DNA of 64,000 nucleotides, from assembly GCF_002760615.1 (NCBI RefSeq), contig NZ_AWWI01000186.1, positions 23,793 through 87,792 on the forward strand, written 5' to 3'. Source of the stretch: Puniceibacterium antarcticum. GTDB lineage: Bacteria > Pseudomonadota > Alphaproteobacteria > Rhodobacterales > Rhodobacteraceae. Within the stretch, counting starts at the first letter, position 1. The number at the start of each line of letters is the position of its first letter. Positions 36,521 to 45,554 of the stretch are shown here, piece by piece. A program made the translations under genes and the position numbers. The notes under the pieces are model-generated. The model searched no databases and had not been told where the DNA came from. It saw only the letters and a list, made by a program, of their open reading frames with translations.

Positions 36521-38722
36521 ATGTCCATCGTCAACCCCAATGACTCTCTTGAGCGGCAGAATGAAAAGCTGATCAAGATCACGGAATCGCTGATGCGCCG
36601 GGTGGAATATGGCACGGCGCAATCGGGTGCGGCCTATGCGCAGTTCGAACGCGCAGCGCTGCTGGAAAAGCGGGTGCGTGAACGCACGCTGGAGCTGGAG
36701 CGCACGCTGGACCTGCTGCATGATTCGAACGCCCGCCTGGGCCGCGCCAACCGCGAAACTGAGGCGGCGCGGCGCAATCTGGCGGATGCGATCGAGACGG
36801 TGTCCGAAGGGTTCGGACTGTTTGATCCCGACGACAACCTCGTGCTGTTCAATTCGCGATTCTGCCGGGATTTCAGGGAGATGTCCCTGCGCCCGGGCCT
36901 GTCGTTCGTGAAGTATGTCGCCCAGATCAGCACTGCCCCGGATCTGGTCCTGCCAGAGGGGGACGACCCCGCTGCCTGGGCGGACAAGCGCATCCGGCGG
37001 CACAAGGACCGACATGTGATGTTCAACGTGCAGCTGAGCCATGACCGCTGGCTGCAGGTCAGCGAACACCGCACCGGCGATGGCGGAACCGTGGTGCTGC
37101 AGACCGATGTCACCGACATCATCCGGCTGGAGCGGCAAGAGCATCGCCGGCTGCGCGACAAGCAGGCGCGGATGATCCGCGCGACGCTGGATCACCTCAA
37201 TCAGGGGGTCTGCATCTTTGACGAAAACGCGCAACTGGTGGGCTGGAACCAGAAGATGGGGGCGCTGCTGTCCCTGCCCGCGCGTCGGCTGCACCTTGGG
37301 GCCAGTTTCGGTGGGATGCTGGACCATCTGGACGCCGAAATCGTCTTTACCCATGGCATGGAGCGCAGCGATTTCCGCGCCTGGGCGCAGGGGGACGGCC
37401 CACGCCAGCCGATTTCCTTTGAGGTGCGGCGCGGGGATGTGATGACGCTGCATATCTTTGGCCGGGCGATGCCAGACCGGGGGTTCGTGATTTCCTGCAC
37501 CGATGTGACGGCCGAACGTGAGGCAGCGCGCAAGCTCTATGAAATGAACGAAATTCTGGAGCAACGCGTGATGGAGCGCACGCTGGAGCTGGAGGATGCG
37601 CTGAGTGCGGCGGAGCGGGCCAATGCGTCCAAATCGCGCTTTGTCGCCGCCGCCAGCCACGATCTTTTGCAGCCGCTGTCGGCGGCCAAGCTGTTCATCT
37701 CTTCCCTCGCGGACCGCGCGGCGGATCGCCCCGGCGATGTAGCAGTGCTGAACAAGGCGGAATCGGCGCTGAATTCGGCCGAGCAGATCATCGACGCGCT
37801 GCTGAACATCTCAAAGCTCGAATCCGATGGTCTGAGTTTCGACATCCGCCCCGTCGCGCTGTCGGAAATCCTGCGCCCGCTGAAGGATGAGATGGAAATG
37901 CTTGCCGCCGCAAAGGGGCTGGAGCTGCGGATCGTCGATTGTTCGCTGTCGGTGGAAACCGACCCCGCCTATCTGCGCCGGGTGGTGCAGAACCTGCTGG
38001 CCAATGCGGTGCGCTATACCCAGACGGGGCGTGTGCTGCTGGGGGTGCGGCGGCGGGGCACATCGGCGCGGATCGAGGTCTGGGACACCGGCCCCGGCAT
38101 CGCCGAAGAGGATCAGGGCACAATATTCGAGGAATTCAAGCGGCTGGACACCAAGGCGAGCCGCAATGACGGGCTTGGCCTGGGCCTTGCCATTGTCGAA
38201 CGCGCCTGCGCGCGCCTGGGCCATCCGCTGGGGCTGTGGTCCGAACCGGGGGTGGGAAGTTGTTTCATGGTAAATGTGCCCATCGCCGGACAGGCCGAGC
38301 CGCTGTGGCCCACCCACAAGCGCCCGATGCGCCCGCATGGTCTGGCGCAATCGGGGCTGATCGTGCTGCTGGTCGAAAACGAACCACAGCTGCGCCGGGC
38401 AATTTCCATCCTGATGGAAAGCTGGGGCGTCAATGTGATCGAGGCGGAGGATGCGGAATCGGCGCTGCAACTGCTGGAAGACCTGGAAATCCGCCCCGAT
38501 GCGCTGTTGCTGGATCAGCAACTGGGTCAGGGGCTGTCGGGCACCGGACTTTATGCGGCGATTGCGGCGCAGATGGGCACCCTGCCCTGTTCGATCATTT
38601 CGGCGGACCGCTCCGCCGACCTGCGCGACGATTGCGCCCGACTTGGGCTGGATCTGCTGCTGAAACCGTTGGACCGCCACAAGCTGGGCCAGTTCCTGCA
38701 CGACGCGGCGGCTGGATTTTAG
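36521..38722 (+). CDS. PAS hybrid sensor histidine kinase (NahK-like)
   Basis: A 733-aa cytoplasmic kinase with no membrane helix. Domain order: coiled coil (1-90), PAS (about 90-200, SEGFGLFDPDDNLVLFNSRF), PAS (about 222-330, NQGVCIFDENAQLVGWN), coiled coil, HisKA with His380 in AAASHDLLQPLSAAKLF, HATPase (NLLANAVRYTQ, DTGPGIAEEDQG, GLGLGLAIVERACARLG), and a C-terminal receiver with Asp665 in ALLLDQQLG and Lys715. The two PAS domains plus HDLLQPL box match the NahK/ErcS' group. It lies 4 bp after the FIST gene and should be gated by it. Confidence 0.88.
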   Translation: MSIVNPNDSLERQNEKLIKITESLMRRVEYGTAQSGAAYAQFERAALLEKRVRERTLELERTLDLLHDSNARLGRANRETEAARRNLADAIETVSEGFGLFDPDDNLVLFNSRFCRDFREMSLRPGLSFVKYVAQISTAPDLVLPEGDDPAAWADKRIRRHKDRHVMFNVQLSHDRWLQVSEHRTGDGGTVVLQTDVTDIIRLERQEHRRLRDKQARMIRATLDHLNQGVCIFDENAQLVGWNQKMGALLSLPARRLHLGASFGGMLDHLDAEIVFTHGMERSDFRAWAQGDGPRQPISFEVRRGDVMTLHIFGRAMPDRGFVISCTDVTAEREAARKLYEMNEILEQRVMERTLELEDALSAAERANASKSRFVAAASHDLLQPLSAAKLFISSLADRAADRPGDVAVLNKAESALNSAEQIIDALLNISKLESDGLSFDIRPVALSEILRPLKDEMEMLAAAKGLELRIVDCSLSVETDPAYLRRVVQNLLANAVRYTQTGRVLLGVRRRGTSARIEVWDTGPGIAEEDQGTIFEEFKRLDTKASRNDGLGLGLAIVERACARLGHPLGLWSEPGVGSCFMVNVPIAGQAEPLWPTHKRPMRPHGLAQSGLIVLLVENEPQLRRAISILMESWGVNVIEAEDAESALQLLEDLEIRPDALLLDQQLGQGLSGTGLYAAIAAQMGTLPCSIISADRSADLRDDCARLGLDLLLKPLDRHKLGQFLHDAAAGF

Positions 38723-38855
38723 GCGGATTGGCGGCGGTGAGGCCGGGCTGGACATGTTAACCAACGCGCGTGATTTCCAGTCCGATTAAGGTTTCGTCAA
38801 GATCTGTGGCGCAATTCTGTTCCGCACAGCTTCCTTTGATGAAACGGGAAATGCC

Positions 38856-39263
38856 ATGCAAACTGCCGCTATAAGATGTATGATCGTCGATGACTCCGAA
38901 ACGGACCGGATGATGATGGAGCGCGTGCTGGGCAAACAGCAGATGCGGCTGGATCTTCTGTTTGCTCAAACGCTGGGCGAAGCGCGCAATCTGATGCGCG
39001 AAGATGGCATCAAGTTTATTTTTCTGGACAACACACTTCCCGACGGCTGCGGTGCCGATTTCCTTATGGAAATGCAGGAGTATCGAAAGCGCAACCGGGC
39101 CTCTGTCGTTCTGGTCAGCGATTGGCCGTCGCCCTTTATGTACGCCAAGGCCGAAGCGCAGAATGTGCGTGCGATCTGGAACAAGTGCGATTTCACGATC
39201 TCGGCGGTGCGACGTGTGCTGCGCGAACGGATGGCTGCCGATCCGCTGCAGTACGTCAACTAG
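38856..39263 (+). CDS. single-domain response regulator
   Basis: A 135-aa stand-alone receiver protein. Acidic pair in MIVDDSETDRMM, phosphoacceptor Asp in FIFLDNTLPDGCG, Thr/Ser position in VVLVSDWPSP and conserved Lys in IWNKCDF. There is no output domain, so it probably relays phosphate or acts by binding, like CheY or DivK. It follows the hybrid kinase by 133 bp on the same strand and could be its phosphorelay partner. Confidence 0.83.
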   Translation: MQTAAIRCMIVDDSETDRMMMERVLGKQQMRLDLLFAQTLGEARNLMREDGIKFIFLDNTLPDGCGADFLMEMQEYRKRNRASVVLVSDWPSPFMYAKAEAQNVRAIWNKCDFTISAVRRVLRERMAADPLQYVN

Positions 39264-39266
39264 GTT

Positions 39267-39370
39267 GTGTCGCGTTTGATAAGATCAAAGCATTTACCCA
39301 CCGGCCCGAGGCATCGTTTGCCTTCGCAAACGCGGTCGGGTTGGCGGCTGAATTCCATTTAACGCGACAC
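39267..39370. repeat. 104-bp nested palindromic element (MITE-like)
   Basis: Perfect 10-bp terminal inverted repeats GTGTCGCGTT (39267-39276) and AACGCGACAC (39361-39370) enclose a smaller hairpin CGTTTGC-CTTC-style (39315-39332), itself framed by CCCGA/TCGGG. A near-palindrome TTTGATAAGATCAAA lies at 39274-39288. It follows the receiver gene by 3 bp. The remaining 266 bp to the EnvZ-like gene (39371-39636) hold no gene I can support. Confidence 0.55.
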
Positions 39371-39636
39371 GCTCTAAGGCGTGTCGGACAAAGCCTTTGA
39401 CAAAGGGCACCGGATGTCGCGTGCGACCGAGGGGTGCAACCGCGCATATCTGAGTGCGATCAAGACCGAAATGTGGCACAGCAACGCCAAGCACCCCGGT
39501 GATGGATCAAGGGCGCGACCTGCCGTTGAGGGCGTGTTGGGCGCTGTCGATCAGAGGTTTCCCGTCAGGAACCCGCGGCCGCCTTTGCGCCGCTCATCGT
39601 CGCTGCGTGACCGGGCGAAGGCGATTGTGCCCGGCA

Positions 39637-40932
39637 CTAGCGGGCCATCACGAGATCAGCACGCAATCCCCCCAGACTGTCGCTTTGACCCAGACGCAGC
39701 ACGCCGCCATGAGCCCGCGCAATATCCGCCGCAATGGCAAGACCCAGACCCACACCGGACCCGGCATTCTGGTTGCGGGACTCATCCAGCCGCACAAAGG
39801 GGCGCATCGCCTCCTCACGCCTTTCGGGGGCGATGCCGGGGCCGTCATCCTCGATCCGGATGCGCATCGAGCCGTCGGTCAGCATCACGCTGACCTCGCA
39901 CCGGGTGCCATAGCGCACCGCATTACCGATCAGGTTTTCGACTGCGCGACGCATGGCCGTGGGGCGCAGGGTCACCATGCCGCTGCCGCTGGTCTTGATC
40001 AGGGTCACATCCGCACCGCCCCGCTGTGCATCCTGCACGAGCTGCGCGACGAAGTCCTGGACATCGGTCGGCTCTGCCGGTCCCGCCTCGGCATTGCCGC
40101 GGGCGAATTCCAGGAAGGCATCGACCAGACGCTGCATATCCTCGACATCGCGCTCCATCGGTTCGCGTTCGGGATCGTCCAGCATGGCCAGGCTCAACTT
40201 CAGGCGGGTCAGTGGCGTGCGCAGATCGTGGCTGACCCCCGACAGCATCATGGTGCGCTGTTCGATCTGCCGTTCAATCCGCGCGCGCATGTCCACAAAG
40301 GCCATGCCGGCCGCGCGCACCTCGACCGCGCCCGCGGGGCGATAGGGTGCATGCCGCCCCTTGCCAAAAGCCTCTGCCGCCTCGGCCAGTCGGGCGATGG
40401 GGCGCAGCTGGTTGCGCAGGTAGAGAAACGAGATGAAGGTCATCACCACGCTGAAAAACAACATGTTCACAAGCAACTGGTGCGGATTCGACGGCGACGC
40501 GCGACCCCGGTCAAGCCGCACCTCGTACATCTGCCCGGCATTGCGCACATAGAGGATGACATCCTTGTCATTCGGCAGATCAACCGCCTGCAGGCCAGTG
40601 ACGAATTCATGAAAGGTCCGGGTCACCACCAGACCCGAAAAGTCGTAGAAGCGCCGCTGATCCTCTGACGGGGCCCTCCCGTCGGAAACCGGCGCGATGC
40701 GCAGGGACAGCCCGCGTTCGACCACGCCGCCCGCAGGGGTGTCACGCACCGACAAGGACAGGTTGACGGCGCGCGAGAGATCCCTGCTCATCTGTGCGCT
40801 CACATCTTCGAAATGCCGCTGGATGAAGACCACAGAGACGACAAGCAGCAGAGTGACCACCGGCAGCGCCAGGATCAGCAATCCGCGCGCATAGATCCCG
40901 CGCGGCATATAGCGTTTGAGCCATTGAAACAT
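39637..40932 (-). CDS. EnvZ-like sensor histidine kinase
   Basis: A 431-aa membrane kinase. One helix near residues 17-38 (LLILALPVVTLLLVVSVVFI), a periplasmic domain of about 120 residues, a second helix (LLVNMLFFSVVMTFISFLYL), HAMP, HisKA with SGVSHDLRTPLTRLKLSL, and HATPase with ENLIGNAVRYG, EDDGPGIAPERREE and GVGLGLAIAADIARAHGG. The start MFQWLKRYMPRG is at 40932; the longer frame upstream overlaps the divergent hydrolase leader. No OmpR-type partner is adjacent, as the neighbouring genes are a receiver-only protein and a hydrolase. Confidence 0.88.
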   Translation of the reverse strand: MFQWLKRYMPRGIYARGLLILALPVVTLLLVVSVVFIQRHFEDVSAQMSRDLSRAVNLSLSVRDTPAGGVVERGLSLRIAPVSDGRAPSEDQRRFYDFSGLVVTRTFHEFVTGLQAVDLPNDKDVILYVRNAGQMYEVRLDRGRASPSNPHQLLVNMLFFSVVMTFISFLYLRNQLRPIARLAEAAEAFGKGRHAPYRPAGAVEVRAAGMAFVDMRARIERQIEQRTMMLSGVSHDLRTPLTRLKLSLAMLDDPEREPMERDVEDMQRLVDAFLEFARGNAEAGPAEPTDVQDFVAQLVQDAQRGGADVTLIKTSGSGMVTLRPTAMRRAVENLIGNAVRYGTRCEVSVMLTDGSMRIRIEDDGPGIAPERREEAMRPFVRLDESRNQNAGSGVGLGLAIAADIARAHGGVLRLGQSDSLGGLRADLVMAR

Positions 40933-41020
40933 CCTGCATAGGCTAGTCAAAGACGCGCCCCTGCGCCAGAGCCGACAGCACCGCCCTGACAGTCCCGTGA
41001 CCCATTCCGGAAAAACGCAC

Positions 41021-41941
41021 ATGACCGATCCCGATCCCAGCTTTGCCCCGCCCATCGGCACCCCGATGGATCTGGGCGACGGGCTGCGCCGCCTGCTGGC
41101 GCCCAACCCGTCAGCGATGACTTTTCGCGGCACCAACACCTATCTGCTGGGCAGGCGCGGCATTGCAGTGATCGACCCCGGCCCCGAGGATACCCGCCAT
41201 CTGGACGCGATCCTGGCCGCCCTGCGCCCGGGGCAAAGCATCAGCCACATCGTCGTCACCCATGCGCATCTGGACCATTCCCCGCTGTCGCGCCGCCTGT
41301 CGCAGATCACCGGCGCACCGGTGCTGGCCTTTGGCAATGCGCTGGCCGGGCGCAGCGCTATCATGCAGGACTTGGCAGCGACAGGGCTGGTGGGGGGCGG
41401 CGAAGGCGTGGATGCGGCCTTTGCGCCCGACGTAACCTTGCCCGATGGCGCGGTGATCGAGGGCGACGGCTGGCAGTTAGACGTGGTGCACACGCCGGGG
41501 CATTCCGGCAATCACATCGCGCTGGGCTGGGGCGATGCGCTGTTCTGCGGCGATCTGGTCATGGGCTGGGCGACCTCGCTCGTCTCGCCCCCGGACGGGG
41601 ATCTGAGCGACTTCATGGCGTCGTGCCGACGGCTGCAGACTGGGCATTGGCGGCAGTTCCACCCCGGCCACGGCGCGCCGATCGACGCACCGCAGCAACG
41701 CCTGTCCTGGCTGATCGACCACCGCCTGTCACGAGAGGCCGCCATTCTGGCCGAGCTGAAACAGGCGCCCGCAGATGCCGCGACCCTGGCACGGCGCATC
41801 TACACCGAAACCCCGGCTGCGCTGATCCCGGCTGCCACCCGCAATGTTCTTGCGCATCTTGTTGATTTGACGACAAATTCCGTCGCCACGCCGCTAGGTG
41901 CCCTGTCCGCTGACGCGGTTTTTGGCCTTGTCAGGCGGTAA
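41021..41941 (+). CDS. metallo-beta-lactamase-fold hydrolase (LACTB2-like)
   Basis: A 306-aa hydrolase with the metal motif VVTHAHLDHSPLS, a later histidine in HTPGHSGNHIALGW, Asp in ALFCGDLVMGW and His in FHPGHGAPI. A C-terminal winged-helix-like region (LARRIYTETPAALIPAATRN) is typical of the LACTB2/RNase-like subgroup. Substrate is unknown. It is divergent from the EnvZ-like kinase. The start at 41021 (MTDPDPS) is chosen over one eight codons upstream, with weak ribosome-site support for either. Confidence 0.83.
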   Translation: MTDPDPSFAPPIGTPMDLGDGLRRLLAPNPSAMTFRGTNTYLLGRRGIAVIDPGPEDTRHLDAILAALRPGQSISHIVVTHAHLDHSPLSRRLSQITGAPVLAFGNALAGRSAIMQDLAATGLVGGGEGVDAAFAPDVTLPDGAVIEGDGWQLDVVHTPGHSGNHIALGWGDALFCGDLVMGWATSLVSPPDGDLSDFMASCRRLQTGHWRQFHPGHGAPIDAPQQRLSWLIDHRLSREAAILAELKQAPADAATLARRIYTETPAALIPAATRNVLAHLVDLTTNSVATPLGALSADAVFGLVRR

Positions 41942-41976
41942 ATGTCAGAAATCTGTATTTTTGTGACAAAACCCTC

Positions 41977-42005
41977 TGGACGCCGCAAAACCGCATTGTT
42001 ATACG
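41977..42005 (+). promoter_or_regulatory. candidate promoter of tRNA-Asn
   Basis: TGGACG (41977-41982) and TATACG (42000-42005) with 17-bp spacing, ending 10 bp before the tRNA. Confidence 0.4.
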
Positions 42006-42015
42006 GCCCCCATAT

Positions 42016-42090
42016 TCCGGCGTAGCTCAGCGGTAGAGCAGTTGACTGTTAATCAATTGGTCGTAGGTTCGATCCCTACCGCCGGAGCCA
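42016..42090 (+). tRNA. tRNA-Asn (anticodon GTT)
   Basis: Acceptor TCCGGCG pairs with CGCCGGA, then G and encoded CCA. Anticodon stem GTTGA/TCAAT with loop CTGTTAA gives GTT. The T loop GGTTCGATCC is intact. The 3' end is the boundary of integrated DNA: an integrase pseudogene begins 88 bp downstream. Confidence 0.96.
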
Positions 42091-42177
42091 AATCACCTTG
42101 TAAGCCCTTGAAATTAAAGGCATAGGCTGTATTTGGTAACTACAGTGTCACACAGCACTGTAGCACAAGTTGCTGAA

Positions 42178-44090
42178 ATGCGGGTCGCTCGTCTCCAATC
42201 TGGAGGCAGCATCTTGGCGACCATCCCTTACCTCCTGCAACGCGGCTCCACCTGGAGCTGGCGGCGGCGCGTACCTGAGTTTTCCACAAAAACCAGACAT
42301 TGGCAGCTGTCTCTGCGCACCACGGACCGGTCGATCGCGTGTATCATCGCACGCAGATTGAACTACGAGTGCGACCGGATGCTGGATGCAATCACCGATG
42401 GAAAGCTGACCCCCGCCCAGGCCAAGGCCTGGCTGACCTCGGTTGTGCGCAGCGAGCTTGAACGCATCGAGCGTCAGCGCAGGGTCAGCGCAGGGTCAGC
42501 CGGATGGACCCGGTGGGCTCATCCGAGGAAGACCAGCGTCTCGATTGGGCGACGGCGCGCGCTTGGTCTCACCTGGCGAGCAAGGGACTGCATGCAGAGC
42601 TTTCCGCTCACGACCGACGTACCGTACTTAACGAAGGTTCGAACGAGGCAGACATCGCGTCGCTGGAGACGATGCTTGGCGTCCTGTCGCGCGACGTGCT
42701 GTCCGAGGCGGGCGTCAACAAGATGCTTCGCACCGCGCGGGACAGCATTCAAACGGCAACAGGCGAGACCTTGAACCCTGCGGCCGAGACGGTTCTCTCT
42801 CTGAGACAACTGCTGCTGGCCGGAAGAGCCGCTGCTTGGTCCGCATCCGAAGGGCGAGAAGATCCGAGCCTTGAGCAAGCGCGCGCCCTTGCGCGGGAAA
42901 TCCTCGACGGCGACCCTTCCGAGATCATCGAAACGCGAGATCCACTTCACATCTCCGGGGAAGCCACTCCGATCGAGGCACCTGCCCCAACTCAAGTCTC
43001 GGCCCAGAGGCCAGAGTTCAGTTTCGATCCGGACATCGTCGCTGTCGTTGAGCGTATCAACGCCGAGAGGGATCGCGATCGCATCAAGGAAGACACCAGA
43101 AAGCAGCTTGCATCGCAGGCGCGCCTCTTCATCAAGGCTACGGGCATCACGGACGTTCGAGAAATTACGCAGGGCCATCTCAAGTTCTACAAATCGGTCC
43201 TGCAACGAATGCCGACGAGCTACGGGAAAAGCGCGAAGGACACGGACAGGACCCTCGATGAGCTTCTGGCACGCGCCGAGAATCTGCCCGCAAGACAGGT
43301 CGGCCTCTCGCCCCGCACGATCAACGGTCACCTGGACCGGTTCAAGCTCATCTTCCAGTTCGCGAAGAGCGAAAACATCAAGATCTCGGACACGGTCGAG
43401 CTCGGCCTGCTGCGTGTCCGGGAAGAAAAGCGCAACCGCGACAAACGTGAAGCCTTCATCTTGCCGGAACTCCAGCAGGTCTTCCAGCATCCGATCTGGA
43501 CGGGGTGCAGAGCAGCGTCGCGGCGGCATGAACGTGGCAACATCGTAAAGGCGGATGGGCTCTACTGGGGGCCGATCCTGGCTGGCTACAGCGGCGCCCG
43601 GCGGGAGGAGGTTCTCGGACTGGAACCCCGTGATGTCGTGTCCGTCGACGGCATTCCCTGCTATCACATCCGGAACAACATGCACCGCGGGGTCAAGACC
43701 TTTAGTTCGGAGCGCCTGGTTCCCATTCACGAGCACCTGATCGAGCTGGGCTTTCTCAGGCATGTCGAAGAGATGCGCCAGCGCGGTGCCACGGCCCTCT
43801 TCCCCGAGTTGATCCCGACAAATAAGAGCCAGTCCTTCGGCGACAAGATCTATTACAACTGGGCGAAGGCGCTGGTGCTGCAACTGGACGGCAACCCGAG
43901 GGAACTCTGCTTCCACTCGTTCCGCCATTATGCCATCGTCCACCTGAAGGAGTTGCCCGAGGTCAGCGACAAGCAACGCCGCGACCTGGTCGGGCACAGC
44001 GGCGGTGACGTCCATGACGAGCAATATGATGTTGCCACGTCGATGACCGTGATGAGCAGCGTGGTTGCGCGGCTGCCGAGGCTGTTCTGA
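42178..44090 (+). pseudogene. tyrosine integrase of a tRNA-Asn element, frameshifted by an 11-bp duplication
   Basis: Two overlapping frames together encode one phage/island integrase. The first (from about 42178) has the N-terminal DUF6538-like block TIPYLLQRGSTWSWRRRVPE. The second (to 44090) has the catalytic domain: Arg in GYSGARREEVLGLEPRD, HSFRHYAIVHLKE (H-x-x-R) and GHSGGDVHDEQYD with the terminal Tyr. The break coincides with an exact tandem 11-mer at 42473-42494. Deleting one unit fuses the frames as ERQRRVS-RMDPVGSS without loss. The gene is otherwise intact, so inactivation is recent. Adjacent tRNA-Asn is the expected target. No second copy of the tRNA end lies nearby, so the rest of the element seems lost. 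Confidence 0.88.
42473..42500 (+). repeat. 11-bp tandem duplication inside the integrase gene
   Basis: GTCAGCGCAGG occurs at 42473-42483 and again at 42484-42494, followed by a partial third unit GTCAGC (42495-42500). The extra unit shifts the frame by 11 nt. Confidence 0.95.
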
Positions 44091-44177
44091 CACGCTGACG
44101 CGCTCAAGGCCCGGCGGGCCTCTCGAACATGATGACGAATGGCGCGGTTCGTCACATCTGTTTCAGAAAATCATTTT

Positions 44178-44909
44178 CTATATCTCGGGTGCTTCGGCTC
44201 GCAGTTGCCGCAGGAGGGCCCTCCCGCTTGGCCCCGCTGGAAAGCGGGACTTGCCCTGCGCAACGGTCAGCTGTTCGAACGGCATCGAAAGGCGGGCTTC
44301 GGCCTGCAACACGACCATCGCCGCAGCCCGGGCATCTTCGCCCGCGTCATGATGCTGGAACTGCAGGTTGAGGACCCGCTTGAGATTGCCCAGCCCGTGC
44401 CCGCCGTTTCCCTTAAGCTCGGGCCAGGCGCGTCTCGCGATCATGACGCTATCGCTCCAGCGCAGATCCGGCGCGGCAAGGTTGCAGGCAGCGCAGGCGG
44501 CATTCAGAGCGCGCTTGTCGAAAGAGCTGTGCTGGACCAGATGATGCCGTTCCAGCAGCGGCAGAAGCGCATTGAGGGCTGCGGGAAAGCGCGGCGCATC
44601 GGCCACATGTTCGGGGCCGATGCCGTGAAGCTGGATGTTGAAGGGATCGAACCGGGTGCCGGGGTTGACCAGCATCGAAAAGGTCTGGATCTGATTGTCG
44701 CTCTGCACGCAGGCGACGCCGATCTGGCAGATGCTGGCCGCATCACCGCAGGCGGTTTCCACATCGAGCGCGATGAAGCGAAAATCGCCCTCTGGTACGC
44801 GATCGGCCTGCACAACCGGCGTCTGCAGGGTGCGGCCCGCGGCTTTCATCGCGCCCCTCTGCTGGGGTGGTGTCGGGGAGCGACCAAAGATCCAGTCAGA
44901 AAGTGCCAT
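44178..44909 (-). CDS. DnaQ-like 3'-5' exonuclease
   Basis: A 243-aa DEDD-family exonuclease. Exo I is FIALDVETACGDA, Exo II lies around HNSSFDKRAL-like (VQHSSFDKRALNAAC), and Exo III is HHDAGEDARAAAMVV, giving the HxAxxD-type ending. A variable N-terminal 45 residues precede the domain. The start at 44909 (MALSDWIFG) has GGAA nearby; another ATG lies six codons upstream without a ribosome site. It may act in DNA repair or RNA processing. It lies just beyond the integrase pseudogene on the opposite strand. Confidence 0.82.
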   Translation of the reverse strand: MALSDWIFGRSPTPPQQRGAMKAAGRTLQTPVVQADRVPEGDFRFIALDVETACGDAASICQIGVACVQSDNQIQTFSMLVNPGTRFDPFNIQLHGIGPEHVADAPRFPAALNALLPLLERHHLVQHSSFDKRALNAACAACNLAAPDLRWSDSVMIARRAWPELKGNGGHGLGNLKRVLNLQFQHHDAGEDARAAAMVVLQAEARLSMPFEQLTVAQGKSRFPAGPSGRALLRQLRAEAPEI

Positions 44910-45116
44910 AAAATCGTTCCAATACATATGATAACAGATCGCCAGCCGCCGCGTTCTGTTTTCAGACGCGTATTTCGCGATGGTCCCAGCGTATCGTCAG
45001 GGTGCTGTCGTTTGACCGAGGGGACAAGCCCCTGGCGCAAAAAGGGCCGCCTTTTGCATCCGATGCGCGTGCTTTGCGGCCTGTGCGTCGGGGTTGCTCG
45101 GGCGTCTGGTAAAGCC

Positions 45117-45554
45117 TCAGGCCCTGCCGGTTGCGACCAGCCCCGCCCCGGCGGCCAGCAGCACCGCGCCAAGAATCGATTGCCAGCCAATCTGGCCACT
45201 GCGCCAGGCATCGAACAGCAGGCCGCTGATGAGCTGGCTGGCCACAAGAGTCGATATGGTGATGCCCGCCCCGAAACGCGCATAGCCCTGCAGGCTTGCC
45301 AGCACATAGAGAGTGCCCAGCAGCCCGGGCACGATAAACCACCAGTGGGCAGCGTCAGACAGGCGTTGGAACGGTCGCAGCCCGCCCGTCGACAGGACCA
45401 TCACCGTCAGCACGGTCAGCCCAACCACAGAATTCAGCCACAGCGCCGCCCAGATCGATCCAGAGATGGCGCGCGCCTGAACCATAAGAACGTTCTGCAG
45501 CACGAGGGCCGAGCCGCCGGCAAGCAAGAGACAGCAGACGATCAGCGGATTCAT
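45117..45554 (-). CDS. DMT-superfamily small transporter (YdcZ/DUF606)
   Basis: A 145-aa inner-membrane protein with five predicted helices (LIVCCLLLAGGSALVLQNVL, ALWLNSVVGLTVLTVMVLS, AAHWWFIVPGLLGTLYVLA and two more). Length and layout match the YdcZ/DUF606 half-size DMT family, which exports small metabolites. It overlaps the GNAT gene by 4 nt, so the two are co-translated. Confidence 0.8.
   Translation of the reverse strand: MNPLIVCCLLLAGGSALVLQNVLMVQARAISGSIWAALWLNSVVGLTVLTVMVLSTGGLRPFQRLSDAAHWWFIVPGLLGTLYVLASLQGYARFGAGITISTLVASQLISGLLFDAWRSGQIGWQSILGAVLLAAGAGLVATGRA

Noticed and set aside
36227..37660. 477-codon open frame antisense to the hybrid kinase
   Set aside because: Shadow of a high-GC gene. 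It crosses the FIST/kinase boundary and shows no domain.
39381..39893. 170-codon plus-strand frame near the 104-bp palindromic element
   Set aside because: Runs from the repeat into the antisense of the EnvZ-like kinase and has no similarity or ribosome site.
42519..44093. 524-codon open frame antisense to the integrase
   Set aside because: Mirrors the integrase catalytic frame. Translation has no recognisable family and low-complexity bias.
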